Below are positions 27,053-34,932 of a stretch of DNA of 64,000 nt, one piece after another. Position numbers and translations under genes: made by a program. Each line of letters begins with the position of its first letter. Positions within the stretch are counted from its first letter, which is position 1. Source of the DNA: Acidobacteria bacterium Ga0074141 (GTDB lineage: Bacteria; Acidobacteriota; Blastocatellia; Pyrinomonadales; Pyrinomonadaceae). The notes beneath the pieces are model-generated. The model was not told where the DNA came from and ran no database searches. It saw nothing but the letters and a program-made list of their open reading frames with translations. The stretch is from contig LNDP01000015.1 in NCBI GenBank assembly GCA_001464665.1, positions 186,001 to 250,000 of the forward strand, given 5' to 3'.

Positions 27053-27895
27053 GTGAACGACAACGCGATCGAAAAACGAGTTCCCAACATGATCAAGGAG
27101 AAAGGACAATACTTCCTTGCGTTCGGGATCATTATTTCAATGCTCGCGGTCACCAACATCCCATTTCTTGTAATATTCTTCTTTGGGGTTTTCGCCTATT
27201 TTGTCATCAAGGTCTTTGCCGGCGGGCCCAGGGCCGATAGTCGTGAGATCTTTGAGTTCTTTTTGAGCGCGAACGAGATACTAAGGGACGACGACCGGCG
27301 GTGGTTTGGGTTCGAGCTTCGCGAGACAATCGAGCGAGGTGAGAACATTGTCCGCAGGATGTCCGCTGCCCCGCCGTTGGTTTATTTCGCGCTTGGAGCC
27401 TTATACAACAAACTAGGCGAGCATAAGGCTGCAGTGAAATATCTTTCACGTGTAGTTGAAAAACCGGAATCGGATGAGTCCGCTTATGTTTATCCGACCC
27501 CGGAACTGCGACAGTATGTCAGAGTACTGCGACGGATCGAACGGGAACCTGCAGACGCTCCGCTGACCTCAGCAGCGATACGATCACTCGAACGAGCGCG
27601 GAAGTTGCGGGGAACGAACTTGCTCGAGGATAGTCGGGAGAGGTTTTCGGCTGGAGAGTTGAGTCCTGGACAGGTTGCTGCCGCTCTGCCTGAGGCCTCG
27701 AATGCCGAAGAGAACGCAGTGCCGCTCGTTTACACCGAAGAGTTGGTGCCTGATGATTCGTCATTGCGGACGGAGCATAATGGACGCACGAGCGAAAAGT
27801 CGCCAAAACAAGTCGAATCCGCGGGTGATCCGTTTTCAAACAGAAAGCCCATTACCGAATTGCTTCACGACATCTACGACAAGAACCCACGCTAA
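27053..27895 (+). CDS. Inner-membrane protein with TPR-like region
   Basis: A 280-residue protein starting at GTG with AGGA upstream. Two adjacent membrane spans occupy about residues 19-37 and 40-55. A soluble part follows with a single TPR-like unit, VYFALGALYNKLGEHKAA, around residues 107-125. The C-terminal ~100 residues are charged and probably disordered, ending PITELLHDIYDKNPR. I recognise no family. It follows the Fur/2Fe-2S pair by 55 bases and ends one base before the convergent MscS gene. Confidence 0.7.
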   Translation: MNDNAIEKRVPNMIKEKGQYFLAFGIIISMLAVTNIPFLVIFFFGVFAYFVIKVFAGGPRADSREIFEFFLSANEILRDDDRRWFGFELRETIERGENIVRRMSAAPPLVYFALGALYNKLGEHKAAVKYLSRVVEKPESDESAYVYPTPELRQYVRVLRRIEREPADAPLTSAAIRSLERARKLRGTNLLEDSRERFSAGELSPGQVAAALPEASNAEENAVPLVYTEELVPDDSSLRTEHNGRTSEKSPKQVESAGDPFSNRKPITELLHDIYDKNPR

Positions 27896-29377
27896 TCATT
27901 TCCGGAGACCAAAGAATTGTTTCACAGATAGAAGGATACCCTGTTTATTAGGGGTTTTATCCTCGTGCTGTCTATCTTCGATAGCGGATAATTCGTTCCT
28001 TCGCAGTTCAACGATCTCGGCGATTCTTTCGGCAAGAGAGGGATCTTTCTTTAGAATAGGAGCGAGCTCTTTCTTCCTTATTTCGATGACCTGCGTTTCG
28101 TCGTCCGCGATAACGCTTGCCGAACGCTTCTCACCGGTTAGTAGACTCATCTCTCCAAAAAAGTCACCCGTGCCGAGACGAGTCAGAATGTGCCTATCCC
28201 GACCCTCAAGATGTTCTATCCGCACTCCGCCTTGCGTGATGATGAACATCGACCCTCCTGATTTGCCTTGTTCAACAATCACTTCCCCGGGAGCGAACAC
28301 ACGGGCTACGGCGTGGGTAGCCAGCTCATCAAGGTCGTTTTCTGAGAGCGGCGCAAAGATCGGCACACTTGCGATCGCCTCAGATGAACGTGCCGAGCTT
28401 TCTTCATGAGCAATCGGCGACGCGGCACCTTCAACGTGAACAGTTCGGGTTGGGAAAGCGAACCTGATGCTCTCTCGGGTGAATAGGTACCAGACCGTTT
28501 GTCGGATCACCGCATCCGTGTCGTTATGCCGACGGTAATCTTCGCACCAATACTTGATCTCCCAATCGATGCCGCTCTCGGCGAGATCGCGAATTCGCAC
28601 GATCGGACGTTTTAGCGGGGAAACGTTCGGAATATTTCGGACCGCTTCACGAACAAGCTTAGCCGTTCGCGACGGCGAAAACCCATACTCCGTATTGAAA
28701 AAGACCAGACGTGCGTTGAGGTTGTCCTTTGGAGCGACTTCGATAACCTCTTTTCCGATTACGGAGTTGCTGATAATGATCAATTTGTCTTGAAAGGTTC
28801 GGATCTTTACACCTCGCCAGGTAACTGACTCAACAACGCCTTTTGCTCGATCGGCGACTGATATCACGTCGCCGACCTGAAATGGATGATCTGCCTGAAG
28901 GGCAACGCCCGAAAAGAAATTCCCAAGCGTGTCCTGGAGAGCAAGTCCGACCACGATGCCGACTATGGTTGAACCTGTGAAAAGTGCCGCGAGCTGAACA
29001 TCCGGAAAATGCGACTGAAAGATGACAAAGAAGGCGGTTATATATACTAGAACCGAGACCACGGTGCGGGTTAAGGAGACGATCTCCGAGTGGGCGACAG
29101 ACCTCAACACGGTCGCGAGGATGATGGCCGTGAGCAATCGAACGATCGCAACGACGAGCGACATCCAAAAGAGAATCTTGAGTGTCGGAAAGACGTATGA
29201 CGCGAAGGACTGGAGGCTTACGAAGAACATCTCGGAAGTAACGCTACGTGCGTACATACCGCCGATGTATTCGAGAGTCGTCGTTTCGATCCGAGGAAGG
29301 AGAAAAAGAATGATCGAAACCAGGACGATGAACAAAAAGGTCGGAAGAATGCGGCTGAGAAGTTTATTTTGCTCCAT
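27896..29377 (-). CDS. MscS-type mechanosensitive channel with cyclic-nucleotide-binding domain
   Basis: A 493-residue inner-membrane protein. Four hydrophobic segments (about 10-28, 60-90, 104-122, 128-150) lead to the MscS pore and beta domain, with GIVVGLALQDTLGNFFSG at 140-157 and PFQVGDVISV at 165-174. Residues ~335-460 form a cNMP-binding fold with the phosphate cassette GDFFGEMSLLTGEKRSA (404-420). A few bacterial MscS homologues carry such a domain and are gated or tuned by cAMP or a related nucleotide. It follows the Nramp-like gene by three bases, so the two are surely cotranscribed. Confidence 0.93.
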   Translation of the reverse strand: MEQNKLLSRILPTFLFIVLVSIILFLLPRIETTTLEYIGGMYARSVTSEMFFVSLQSFASYVFPTLKILFWMSLVVAIVRLLTAIILATVLRSVAHSEIVSLTRTVVSVLVYITAFFVIFQSHFPDVQLAALFTGSTIVGIVVGLALQDTLGNFFSGVALQADHPFQVGDVISVADRAKGVVESVTWRGVKIRTFQDKLIIISNSVIGKEVIEVAPKDNLNARLVFFNTEYGFSPSRTAKLVREAVRNIPNVSPLKRPIVRIRDLAESGIDWEIKYWCEDYRRHNDTDAVIRQTVWYLFTRESIRFAFPTRTVHVEGAASPIAHEESSARSSEAIASVPIFAPLSENDLDELATHAVARVFAPGEVIVEQGKSGGSMFIITQGGVRIEHLEGRDRHILTRLGTGDFFGEMSLLTGEKRSASVIADDETQVIEIRKKELAPILKKDPSLAERIAEIVELRRNELSAIEDRQHEDKTPNKQGILLSVKQFFGLRK

Positions 29378-29380
29378 GTC

Positions 29381-30694
29381 CTAGCCGCTAAAAATATCAG
29401 CTATTGAATACCCAATCAACATGAGGGATAAGATCGAGACAACTCCCGTTATCGCCCAAGCAAAAAAGTTGAAGTACTTTCCGTTGGCGTGATCGCCCAT
29501 GATCTCGCGATTGCTGGCGAGTTTGACGATTGCGACAAGGATGACCGGCAGCAGTAGGCCATTAACGCTTTGCGTAAAGATCAAAAGCCGGATCTGCGGG
29601 ATCCCCGGGATCAACGCGACAATAGTTCCGATGACGATAAGGACGGTGAACAGCCCAAGGAAAATAGGTGCTTCGCGAAATGAGCGGGAAAGCCCTTTCT
29701 CGAAGCCGAGTGCCTCGCTCATCGAATATGCCGTGGCCAATGGGAGAACTCCCATTGCGAGCATTGCCGCCCCAAATAACCCGATCGCAAAGAGATATTT
29801 TGCATATTCCCCGACAACCGGGACGAACGCCTCGGCCGCGGTTGCTGCGGAATCAACCTCGTAAATACCGTTCAAATGTAAGGTCGCGGCAGTGGAAATA
29901 ACGATAAATGCGGCGATAACAACGGCAAACGTTGTACCGAGTATAACGTCTGCACGGGCGATCGGCAGGTCATCTTTGTCTAGTCCCTTCTCTACGACCG
30001 TTGATTGAACATATACCTGCATGAACGGGGTTATCGTTGTCCCGATCAGTGCCATTATCGTGAAAAGATAGGCGGTCTCGGCACGAAACGTCGGCATTAC
30101 GAAACCGGACGCGACGTCGCCCCACACGGGGCGTGCCAAGAACGCGGAGAGTATGTAACAGAAAAAGACAAGCGACATCGCGAGGAACACCCGTTCGATA
30201 CGCTTTTGCGTTCCCCGAACGACAAGCCACCAGATCACGCCTGCGGTCAAAGGGACAGCGACGTAACGCGGCACTCCGATCAATTCCGATGCCTGAGCGA
30301 TACCGACAAATTCCGAAATGACAACGCCAGTATTTGCTATTAGCAGAGCCACCATTACCAGGGTCGTCCATCTGACTCCGAATTGTTCGCGAATTAGGTC
30401 TGCGAGTCCTTGGCCAGTCACTGCGCCCATGCGGACGCACATCTCCTGAACGACAATGAGGCTTATGACCATAGGGATGAACACCCAGAGAAGAGCGTAT
30501 CCGAATTGGGCTCCGACGGAAGAGTAGGTGGCGATTCCACTAGCGTCATTTCCCGCGTTTGCAGCGATTACGCCCGGACCTAATACAGCGAGATAGGCAA
30601 TAAACCGATATTTAGACAGACGTTCCGCAAGCCGCCCTTTAAGGCGCCGCAGTCTGACGATCAAGAACTTTGGTGAAAGTCCGCCGAGGTTCAT
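29381..30694 (-). CDS. Nramp family metal transporter with non-canonical metal motifs
   Basis: A 437-residue protein with about eleven membrane spans. GPGVIAANAGNDASGIATYS (39-58) matches TM1 of Nramp proteins, but the canonical metal-binding DPGN reads NDASG; the TM6 MPH motif reads TPF (222-224). Loss of the TM1 Asn and TM6 Met while an Asp is kept is known from Nramp-related magnesium transporters and other divergent groups, so manganese or iron transport should not be assumed. It heads a two-gene unit with the MscS-cNMP channel. Confidence 0.85.
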   Translation of the reverse strand: MNLGGLSPKFLIVRLRRLKGRLAERLSKYRFIAYLAVLGPGVIAANAGNDASGIATYSSVGAQFGYALLWVFIPMVISLIVVQEMCVRMGAVTGQGLADLIREQFGVRWTTLVMVALLIANTGVVISEFVGIAQASELIGVPRYVAVPLTAGVIWWLVVRGTQKRIERVFLAMSLVFFCYILSAFLARPVWGDVASGFVMPTFRAETAYLFTIMALIGTTITPFMQVYVQSTVVEKGLDKDDLPIARADVILGTTFAVVIAAFIVISTAATLHLNGIYEVDSAATAAEAFVPVVGEYAKYLFAIGLFGAAMLAMGVLPLATAYSMSEALGFEKGLSRSFREAPIFLGLFTVLIVIGTIVALIPGIPQIRLLIFTQSVNGLLLPVILVAIVKLASNREIMGDHANGKYFNFFAWAITGVVSILSLMLIGYSIADIFSG

Positions 30695-30877
30695 TGCCGC
30701 AACTATCGCTCTCTAGCATTCCGAAATGTTGTCCAACTATTGGTACTTAACGCGAACTCTGACTATAACCCGTTCTAAACGAGCAGCAAAGCATTGCTCG
30801 ATAGATTTGATCGCCGAGGCCATTTCGAGTCAATCACGGAATTTGTGCGGTCGTAGGTCCTTTGATAAAGTTCCGAT

Positions 30878-32611
30878 ATGACAAAAAAGATGGGCCTCCG
30901 ATCTCTTTCCGCGCTTTTAGTTCTCACTTTTTCACTTTCTCTTGCAGCACCCGCGACTCAAGCCCTTGCTACGCAAGAACCGGTCCGAGCACGAAGCGGT
31001 ATGGTTGCCTCGCAGCACGAACTGGCTTCGAAGATCGGCGTGGAAGTGATGAAACGCGGTGGGAATGCCGTTGATGCCGCAATCGCTGTCGGAATAGCGT
31101 TAGCTGTCGTCTATCCGGAAGCGGGAAACATCGGTGGCGGCGGGTTCATGGTCATACGGTTCAAGGACGGCCGGACCCGCGCGATCGACTATCGCGAAAT
31201 GGCGCCTGCGGCAGCCCATCGGGACATTTTTGTCGATAGGGACGGCAACGTGATTCGAGGCGAGGGCGGTTCGACTATCGGCTACCGAGCTTCGGGAGTT
31301 CCCGGGACGATCGCCGGATTCGAGATGGCCTTGGCAAAATTTGGTTCCGGAAAGCTCAAATGGCGTGATCTGATCGAGCCGTCGATCCCGCTGGCAAATG
31401 ATGGTTACGTTCTGTCGCATCGGCTTGCATCGTTGGCCGAAGCATATAAGGAACATCTTTCGAAGTACCCGGACAGCAACCGGATATTCCTGAACAACGG
31501 CAAATTCTTTAAGGAAGGCGATCTCTTTAAGCAGCCCGAACTGGGAGCGACCTTGAAGCGGATCGCTGACAAAGGGCCGAGAGAATTCTACGAAGGCGAG
31601 ACCGCGAAAATGATCGCTGCCGATATGAAGGCGAACAATGGCCTCATCACCCTCGAAGACCTCAAGAACTATAAGGCGAAAGAACGGGCACCGATCCGCG
31701 GAACATATCGAGGGCACGAGATAATCTCGATGCCGCCGCCGAGCTCCGGCGGCATCGTGATGCTTCAGGTGCTGAACATGCTTGAGGCTTGGGACATCGC
31801 AGCTATGGGACACAATTCCGCTGCAAAGTACCACGTGCTGACAGAGGCCTCGCGGCGGGCATTTGCGGATAGGGCAGAATATATGGCCGATCCTGATTTT
31901 GCGGATGTTCCGACTGTCGGGCTGATCTCAAAAGAATACGCTGCCGGCCGACGCAAGGGAATCGACCTCAAAAAGGCTTCAACCAGCCAGCAAATCAAAT
32001 TTGGGGAAGTCGCCGTAAGCGAGGGGCAGGACACGACGCATTATACGGTTGTTGACCCCGAGGGCAATGTAGTTTCAAACACCTATACGATCAATGACCT
32101 TTATGGATCGCGAGTGACGATCAAGGGAACTGGCGTTCTTATGAACGACGAAATGGATGATTTCGCCGCCCGCCCCGGAATGCCAAATCTGTTTGGGCTT
32201 GTTCAAGGCGAGAGAAATAAGGTTGAGGGCGGCAAACGGCCGTTGTCATCGATGACCCCCACGATCGTGCTTAGAAAAGATGGGTCCGTGTGGTTTGCGG
32301 TTGGTGCGAGAGGTGGGCCGCGAATCATCTCGGCGGTAATGCAGACGGTCATAAACGTTATCGATCACGGAATGAACATTCAGCAGGCGATCGATTCTCC
32401 GAGGATCCATCAACAGTGGCTGCCAGATCAGGTGCTTCACGAGCCATACGGACTTTCGCCTGATACGATCGATATCCTGCGAGGTTACGGGCACAAACTT
32501 GCTGATCGTCCGGGAAATATTGCTTCAGCAACCGGAATAATGATCGGGGCCGACGGGGTTCGCTACGGGGCGATAGATTCGCGTAGTGACGGGGCTGCGG
32601 TGGGCTTCTAG
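30878..32611 (+). CDS. ggt: Gamma-glutamyltransferase, secreted
   Basis: A 577-residue precursor with a signal peptide (about 1-30). Gamma-glutamyltransferase cleaves or transfers the gamma-glutamyl group of glutathione in the periplasm and self-processes into two subunits; the nucleophile is the first Thr of DTTHYTVVD (T386), which becomes the N terminus of the small subunit. Other family segments: MVASQHELASKIGVEVMKRG near the N terminus, PPPSSGGIVMLQ and KRPLSSMTPTIV. The stop overlaps the convergent zinc-ribbon gene in a CTAG tetramer. Confidence 0.96.
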   Translation: MTKKMGLRSLSALLVLTFSLSLAAPATQALATQEPVRARSGMVASQHELASKIGVEVMKRGGNAVDAAIAVGIALAVVYPEAGNIGGGGFMVIRFKDGRTRAIDYREMAPAAAHRDIFVDRDGNVIRGEGGSTIGYRASGVPGTIAGFEMALAKFGSGKLKWRDLIEPSIPLANDGYVLSHRLASLAEAYKEHLSKYPDSNRIFLNNGKFFKEGDLFKQPELGATLKRIADKGPREFYEGETAKMIAADMKANNGLITLEDLKNYKAKERAPIRGTYRGHEIISMPPPSSGGIVMLQVLNMLEAWDIAAMGHNSAAKYHVLTEASRRAFADRAEYMADPDFADVPTVGLISKEYAAGRRKGIDLKKASTSQQIKFGEVAVSEGQDTTHYTVVDPEGNVVSNTYTINDLYGSRVTIKGTGVLMNDEMDDFAARPGMPNLFGLVQGERNKVEGGKRPLSSMTPTIVLRKDGSVWFAVGARGGPRIISAVMQTVINVIDHGMNIQQAIDSPRIHQQWLPDQVLHEPYGLSPDTIDILRGYGHKLADRPGNIASATGIMIGADGVRYGAIDSRSDGAAVGF

Positions 32612-33153
32612 GGCTCTTCCTCTTTTTCCAACAGTTTGGTCGTATTGTCAGTCACGCTTGCGGGACGCCGATCAAGGTCATTGGTCTCACGCCATGCACC
32701 TTCTTTCGGCGGAGCATACGCATCTACTGGAATTGAATGTCCTTTCGGTAACGCGCGAAGGACGGCGGATGTCGCACCGCCTAAGGATTTTAGGCCCTCA
32801 TCTGAGGCATCTATAGTAAGATCAGAGGACTCAAACATTAATGCAAATGCCATGCGGAGGATACCGCCAACAGAGAAAATGATCGCCGAGGCAGCAACGA
32901 AAAAGGGCTCAGCATTTGCCGCAATGGTTATGAGAGCAACCAACGGCACGACCAAGAAAGAAAGCAGGAAAATGAATAGTCCTTGAAAGATACCCCTTCT
33001 TCGCGGATTCATCTTCGTCCCATTCTTGGGTCCCGGAAGCTTCCCACCGCCTTCTATTAACGCGGTCACTCCGCTCATCTCAAAACCACAGCGGGAGCAG
33101 AAGCGAATCTCACGCGAAATTTGTTGTTGACCGCAAACGGGGCAATGCATCAT
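32608..33153 (-). CDS. Zinc-ribbon membrane protein, paralogue B
   Basis: A 181-residue protein starting with a zinc ribbon, MMHCPVCGQQQ...FCSRCG (two CxxC pairs within the first 23 residues), followed by two membrane spans (about 52-75 and 82-108) and a cytoplasmic or periplasmic tail. The tail ends PASVTDNTTKLLEKE. It overlaps the upstream paralogue by ATGA. Architecture and both end motifs match that neighbour, so the pair arose by tandem duplication. Function unknown; such zinc-ribbon/two-TM proteins are frequent and uncharacterised. Confidence 0.8.
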   Translation of the reverse strand: MMHCPVCGQQQISREIRFCSRCGFEMSGVTALIEGGGKLPGPKNGTKMNPRRRGIFQGLFIFLLSFLVVPLVALITIAANAEPFFVAASAIIFSVGGILRMAFALMFESSDLTIDASDEGLKSLGGATSAVLRALPKGHSIPVDAYAPPKEGAWRETNDLDRRPASVTDNTTKLLEKEEEP

Positions 33154-33710
33154 TTCTCTAGATCTCTTTGAAGAAGTTTCGTCGTACTCTCTGTAACACT
33201 TCCCGGACGGATTAGATCGTCGGTGTCAGGTGCTCGCCACATTCCCGCCGAAGGCGGCACGAAATCAGCAACGCCGACAGCGTCGCCGGCCGGCAGTTCC
33301 CCATAATTTGGACGTCCAGAAAGCGACGACTGCCGTTCCGATATCGGCTGGTAAGGTGGACCTGCAGTTTTCCGCCTCGATGATTTCGGGAGTAAGATCA
33401 GTGAAAACAGAAGAAATAAAAGGCTTCCAAATATCGACAGGACCCCCGAGATCGCGACCAACACATCACCATCGAGAATAGCGAGGATCGGCGTGACAAT
33501 GAACAGCATTATCAGGAACCAAAAAGCGGTGAAGATCAGGCCGTTCTTCCGCGTCAACAAGGAAGTCGCGTTCGCGGGAATTAGCGGCTGTTGCGGAAGT
33601 TCACCATGATTATCTAGAAGGCCCGCAATTGCAGCTAGCGACAGGCCGCAACGCGCACAGAATCGCGTTTCCTGACTTACTTGCTGTTGTCCACATCGAG
33701 GGCAATGCAT
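33150..33710 (-). CDS. Zinc-ribbon membrane protein, paralogue A
   Basis: I prefer the ATG at 33710 (MHCPRCGQQQ) to the GTG at 33719, because it aligns exactly with the N terminus of the downstream paralogue. The 186-residue product has the same plan: double CxxC ribbon (CPRCGQQQ, FCARCGLSL), two membrane spans (about 60-82 and 85-105), and a soluble tail ending PGSVTESTTKLLQRD. The shared C-terminal SVTxxTTKLL is as well conserved as the ribbon and is probably functional. Role unknown. Confidence 0.8.
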   Translation of the reverse strand: MHCPRCGQQQVSQETRFCARCGLSLAAIAGLLDNHGELPQQPLIPANATSLLTRKNGLIFTAFWFLIMLFIVTPILAILDGDVLVAISGVLSIFGSLLFLLFSLILLPKSSRRKTAGPPYQPISERQSSLSGRPNYGELPAGDAVGVADFVPPSAGMWRAPDTDDLIRPGSVTESTTKLLQRDLEK

Positions 33711-33797
33711 TTTATTCACGCCGTAATCTTTCAGTCCAGAATTGCCTAGACGGAATGACTACGAATTCTTACACAGAATTGTTCGCGATGTAAAACA

Positions 33798-34274
33798 CTA
33801 GAGTCTCGGTGGTGGTTCGTCGGAAAGTAGCTGAAACAGCGCAAAAGCTCGGCCTTGAAGGTGCTCGGCAGTACAAAGCGATTCGAAAAGGACGTCGACA
33901 ATCGGCCGTAGTTCAACTGGGGCAGGTATGTCGCGAAGCAGAGCCGTGTCGTCGGCGATGAATTTGAATCCTTGTGAAGTCATATCCTCGACCTCCGATA
34001 GGTAACGAAAGATCGTTTCGTGTGACCCGAGAGCTTCTGCAAGTGTCCATTCGAACGGATCATCCCAGAGACGGCGAGTGATTCCGCCAAAGGCCATCTC
34101 GACATTTGCGGCGGAACGGATAATGTATTCAGCGCATGAGAAATGGGACGGGAAATAACTCAACTGCTTGGGCCGCTCAAAAAGCAATTGGACCGGGCAG
34201 CTCTGAATCAGGCTGTGCGAGCGATTATGAAGGTAGACAAATCTACCTTCGAAGTGTTCCAGAAGCGTTGCCAT
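33798..34274 (-). CDS. DinB-like four-helix protein, hypothetical
   Basis: A 158-residue, probably all-helical protein. The helix with FSCAEYIIRSAANVEMAFGGI, then RRLWDDPFEWTLAEALGS, resembles the DinB/YfiT-like superfamily in length and layout, but the metal-binding histidines are not obvious, so this is tentative. It stands alone between the zinc-ribbon pair and a small lipoprotein gene, with a hairpin just upstream of its start. Confidence 0.55.
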   Translation of the reverse strand: MATLLEHFEGRFVYLHNRSHSLIQSCPVQLLFERPKQLSYFPSHFSCAEYIIRSAANVEMAFGGITRRLWDDPFEWTLAEALGSHETIFRYLSEVEDMTSQGFKFIADDTALLRDIPAPVELRPIVDVLFESLCTAEHLQGRAFALFQLLSDEPPPRL

Positions 34275-34280
34275 AAACTA

Positions 34281-34308
34281 GAAAGACCGCAGTTTAGCGC
34301 GGTCTTTC
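34281..34308 (-). terminator. Hairpin terminator between two minus-strand genes
   Basis: GAAAGACCGC (34281-34290) pairs with GCGGTCTTTC (34299-34308): a perfect 10-bp stem, 8-base loop. It lies 23 bases past the stop of the lipoprotein gene. The T-run after it on the minus strand is weak (TAGTTT). Confidence 0.6.
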
Positions 34309-34331
34309 GTCATTTTCATACTGGAGAAACC

Positions 34332-34700
34332 TTATCGTTTGCGAAAACGGCGGTCTTTCTCGAGCATACCGAGCCCAAAGTTCCGGCCCTGCCAACTGAC
34401 ACCGCTTCCGATGCGTCCCTTTATTCCGATCTCCGCCCCCTTATTTGGGACAATGTCTTCGGTGATTATCCAAAGCGTCCCGGTGCCGTCGTCGATCTTA
34501 TAGGCTCCGCCGCGGATCGGTGTCCCCGGTATGTTCACCCCGTAACTGTCTCTAACAACGCCTGCGACAGAAACGTCTTTATTGCTATATCGAGACGGGT
34601 TGGCCTGCAGTTCTGCGATACTCACCCGCTTTGGGCAGGCGGCAAGGAACAATGAACCGACTACCAGAAGCAATACGCCGGCAATGGTGCTCTTTTTCAT
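34332..34700 (-). CDS. Small lipoprotein with OB-fold-like domain
   Basis: A 122-residue protein with a lipoprotein signal: MKKST, a hydrophobic core, and the lipobox LAAC with the acylated cysteine at residue 22. The mature domain begins RVSIAELQANPSRYSNKDVSVAGVV and continues YKIDDGTGTLWIITED; this 'relocated cost of a membrane-bound OB fold' pattern (strand-rich, with DGTG) resembles tRNA_anti-like/BOF OB-fold domains of periplasmic proteins. Ligand unknown. It is divergent from the aconitase gene. Confidence 0.75.
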   Translation of the reverse strand: MKKSTIAGVLLLVVGSLFLAACPKRVSIAELQANPSRYSNKDVSVAGVVRDSYGVNIPGTPIRGGAYKIDDGTGTLWIITEDIVPNKGAEIGIKGRIGSGVSWQGRNFGLGMLEKDRRFRKR

Positions 34701-34932
34701 TCTTCTTGTGATCTCCTCCGGTTATAGGTCTCGGCCTCAGCCGACGTCGTAGAGATTCGTTTTGGAGCCAAAAGGGTTGCAGCAAAATTTTCGCAGACAA
34801 CAGGTTCTAATCCGTTGCAACTCGACAATTTCCTTACGCTTTTACTCAAAAACCAAATGGAAATGCAGTATTTTATGGTATATTACAGGGTTACCGTTTG
34901 TTTTTAAGTGGACGGTCAAACCATTTCATTGT

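Noticed and set aside
30780-30800. Small hairpin CGAGCA/TGCTCG upstream of the Nramp-like gene as a metal riboswitch
   Set aside because: Only six base pairs, no T-run and no conserved motif of known manganese or magnesium riboswitches.
34762-34932. N-terminal extension of aconitase by 57 codons
   Set aside because: The sequence is AT-rich promoter-like DNA and does not resemble aconitase; the ATG at 34933 fits the family.
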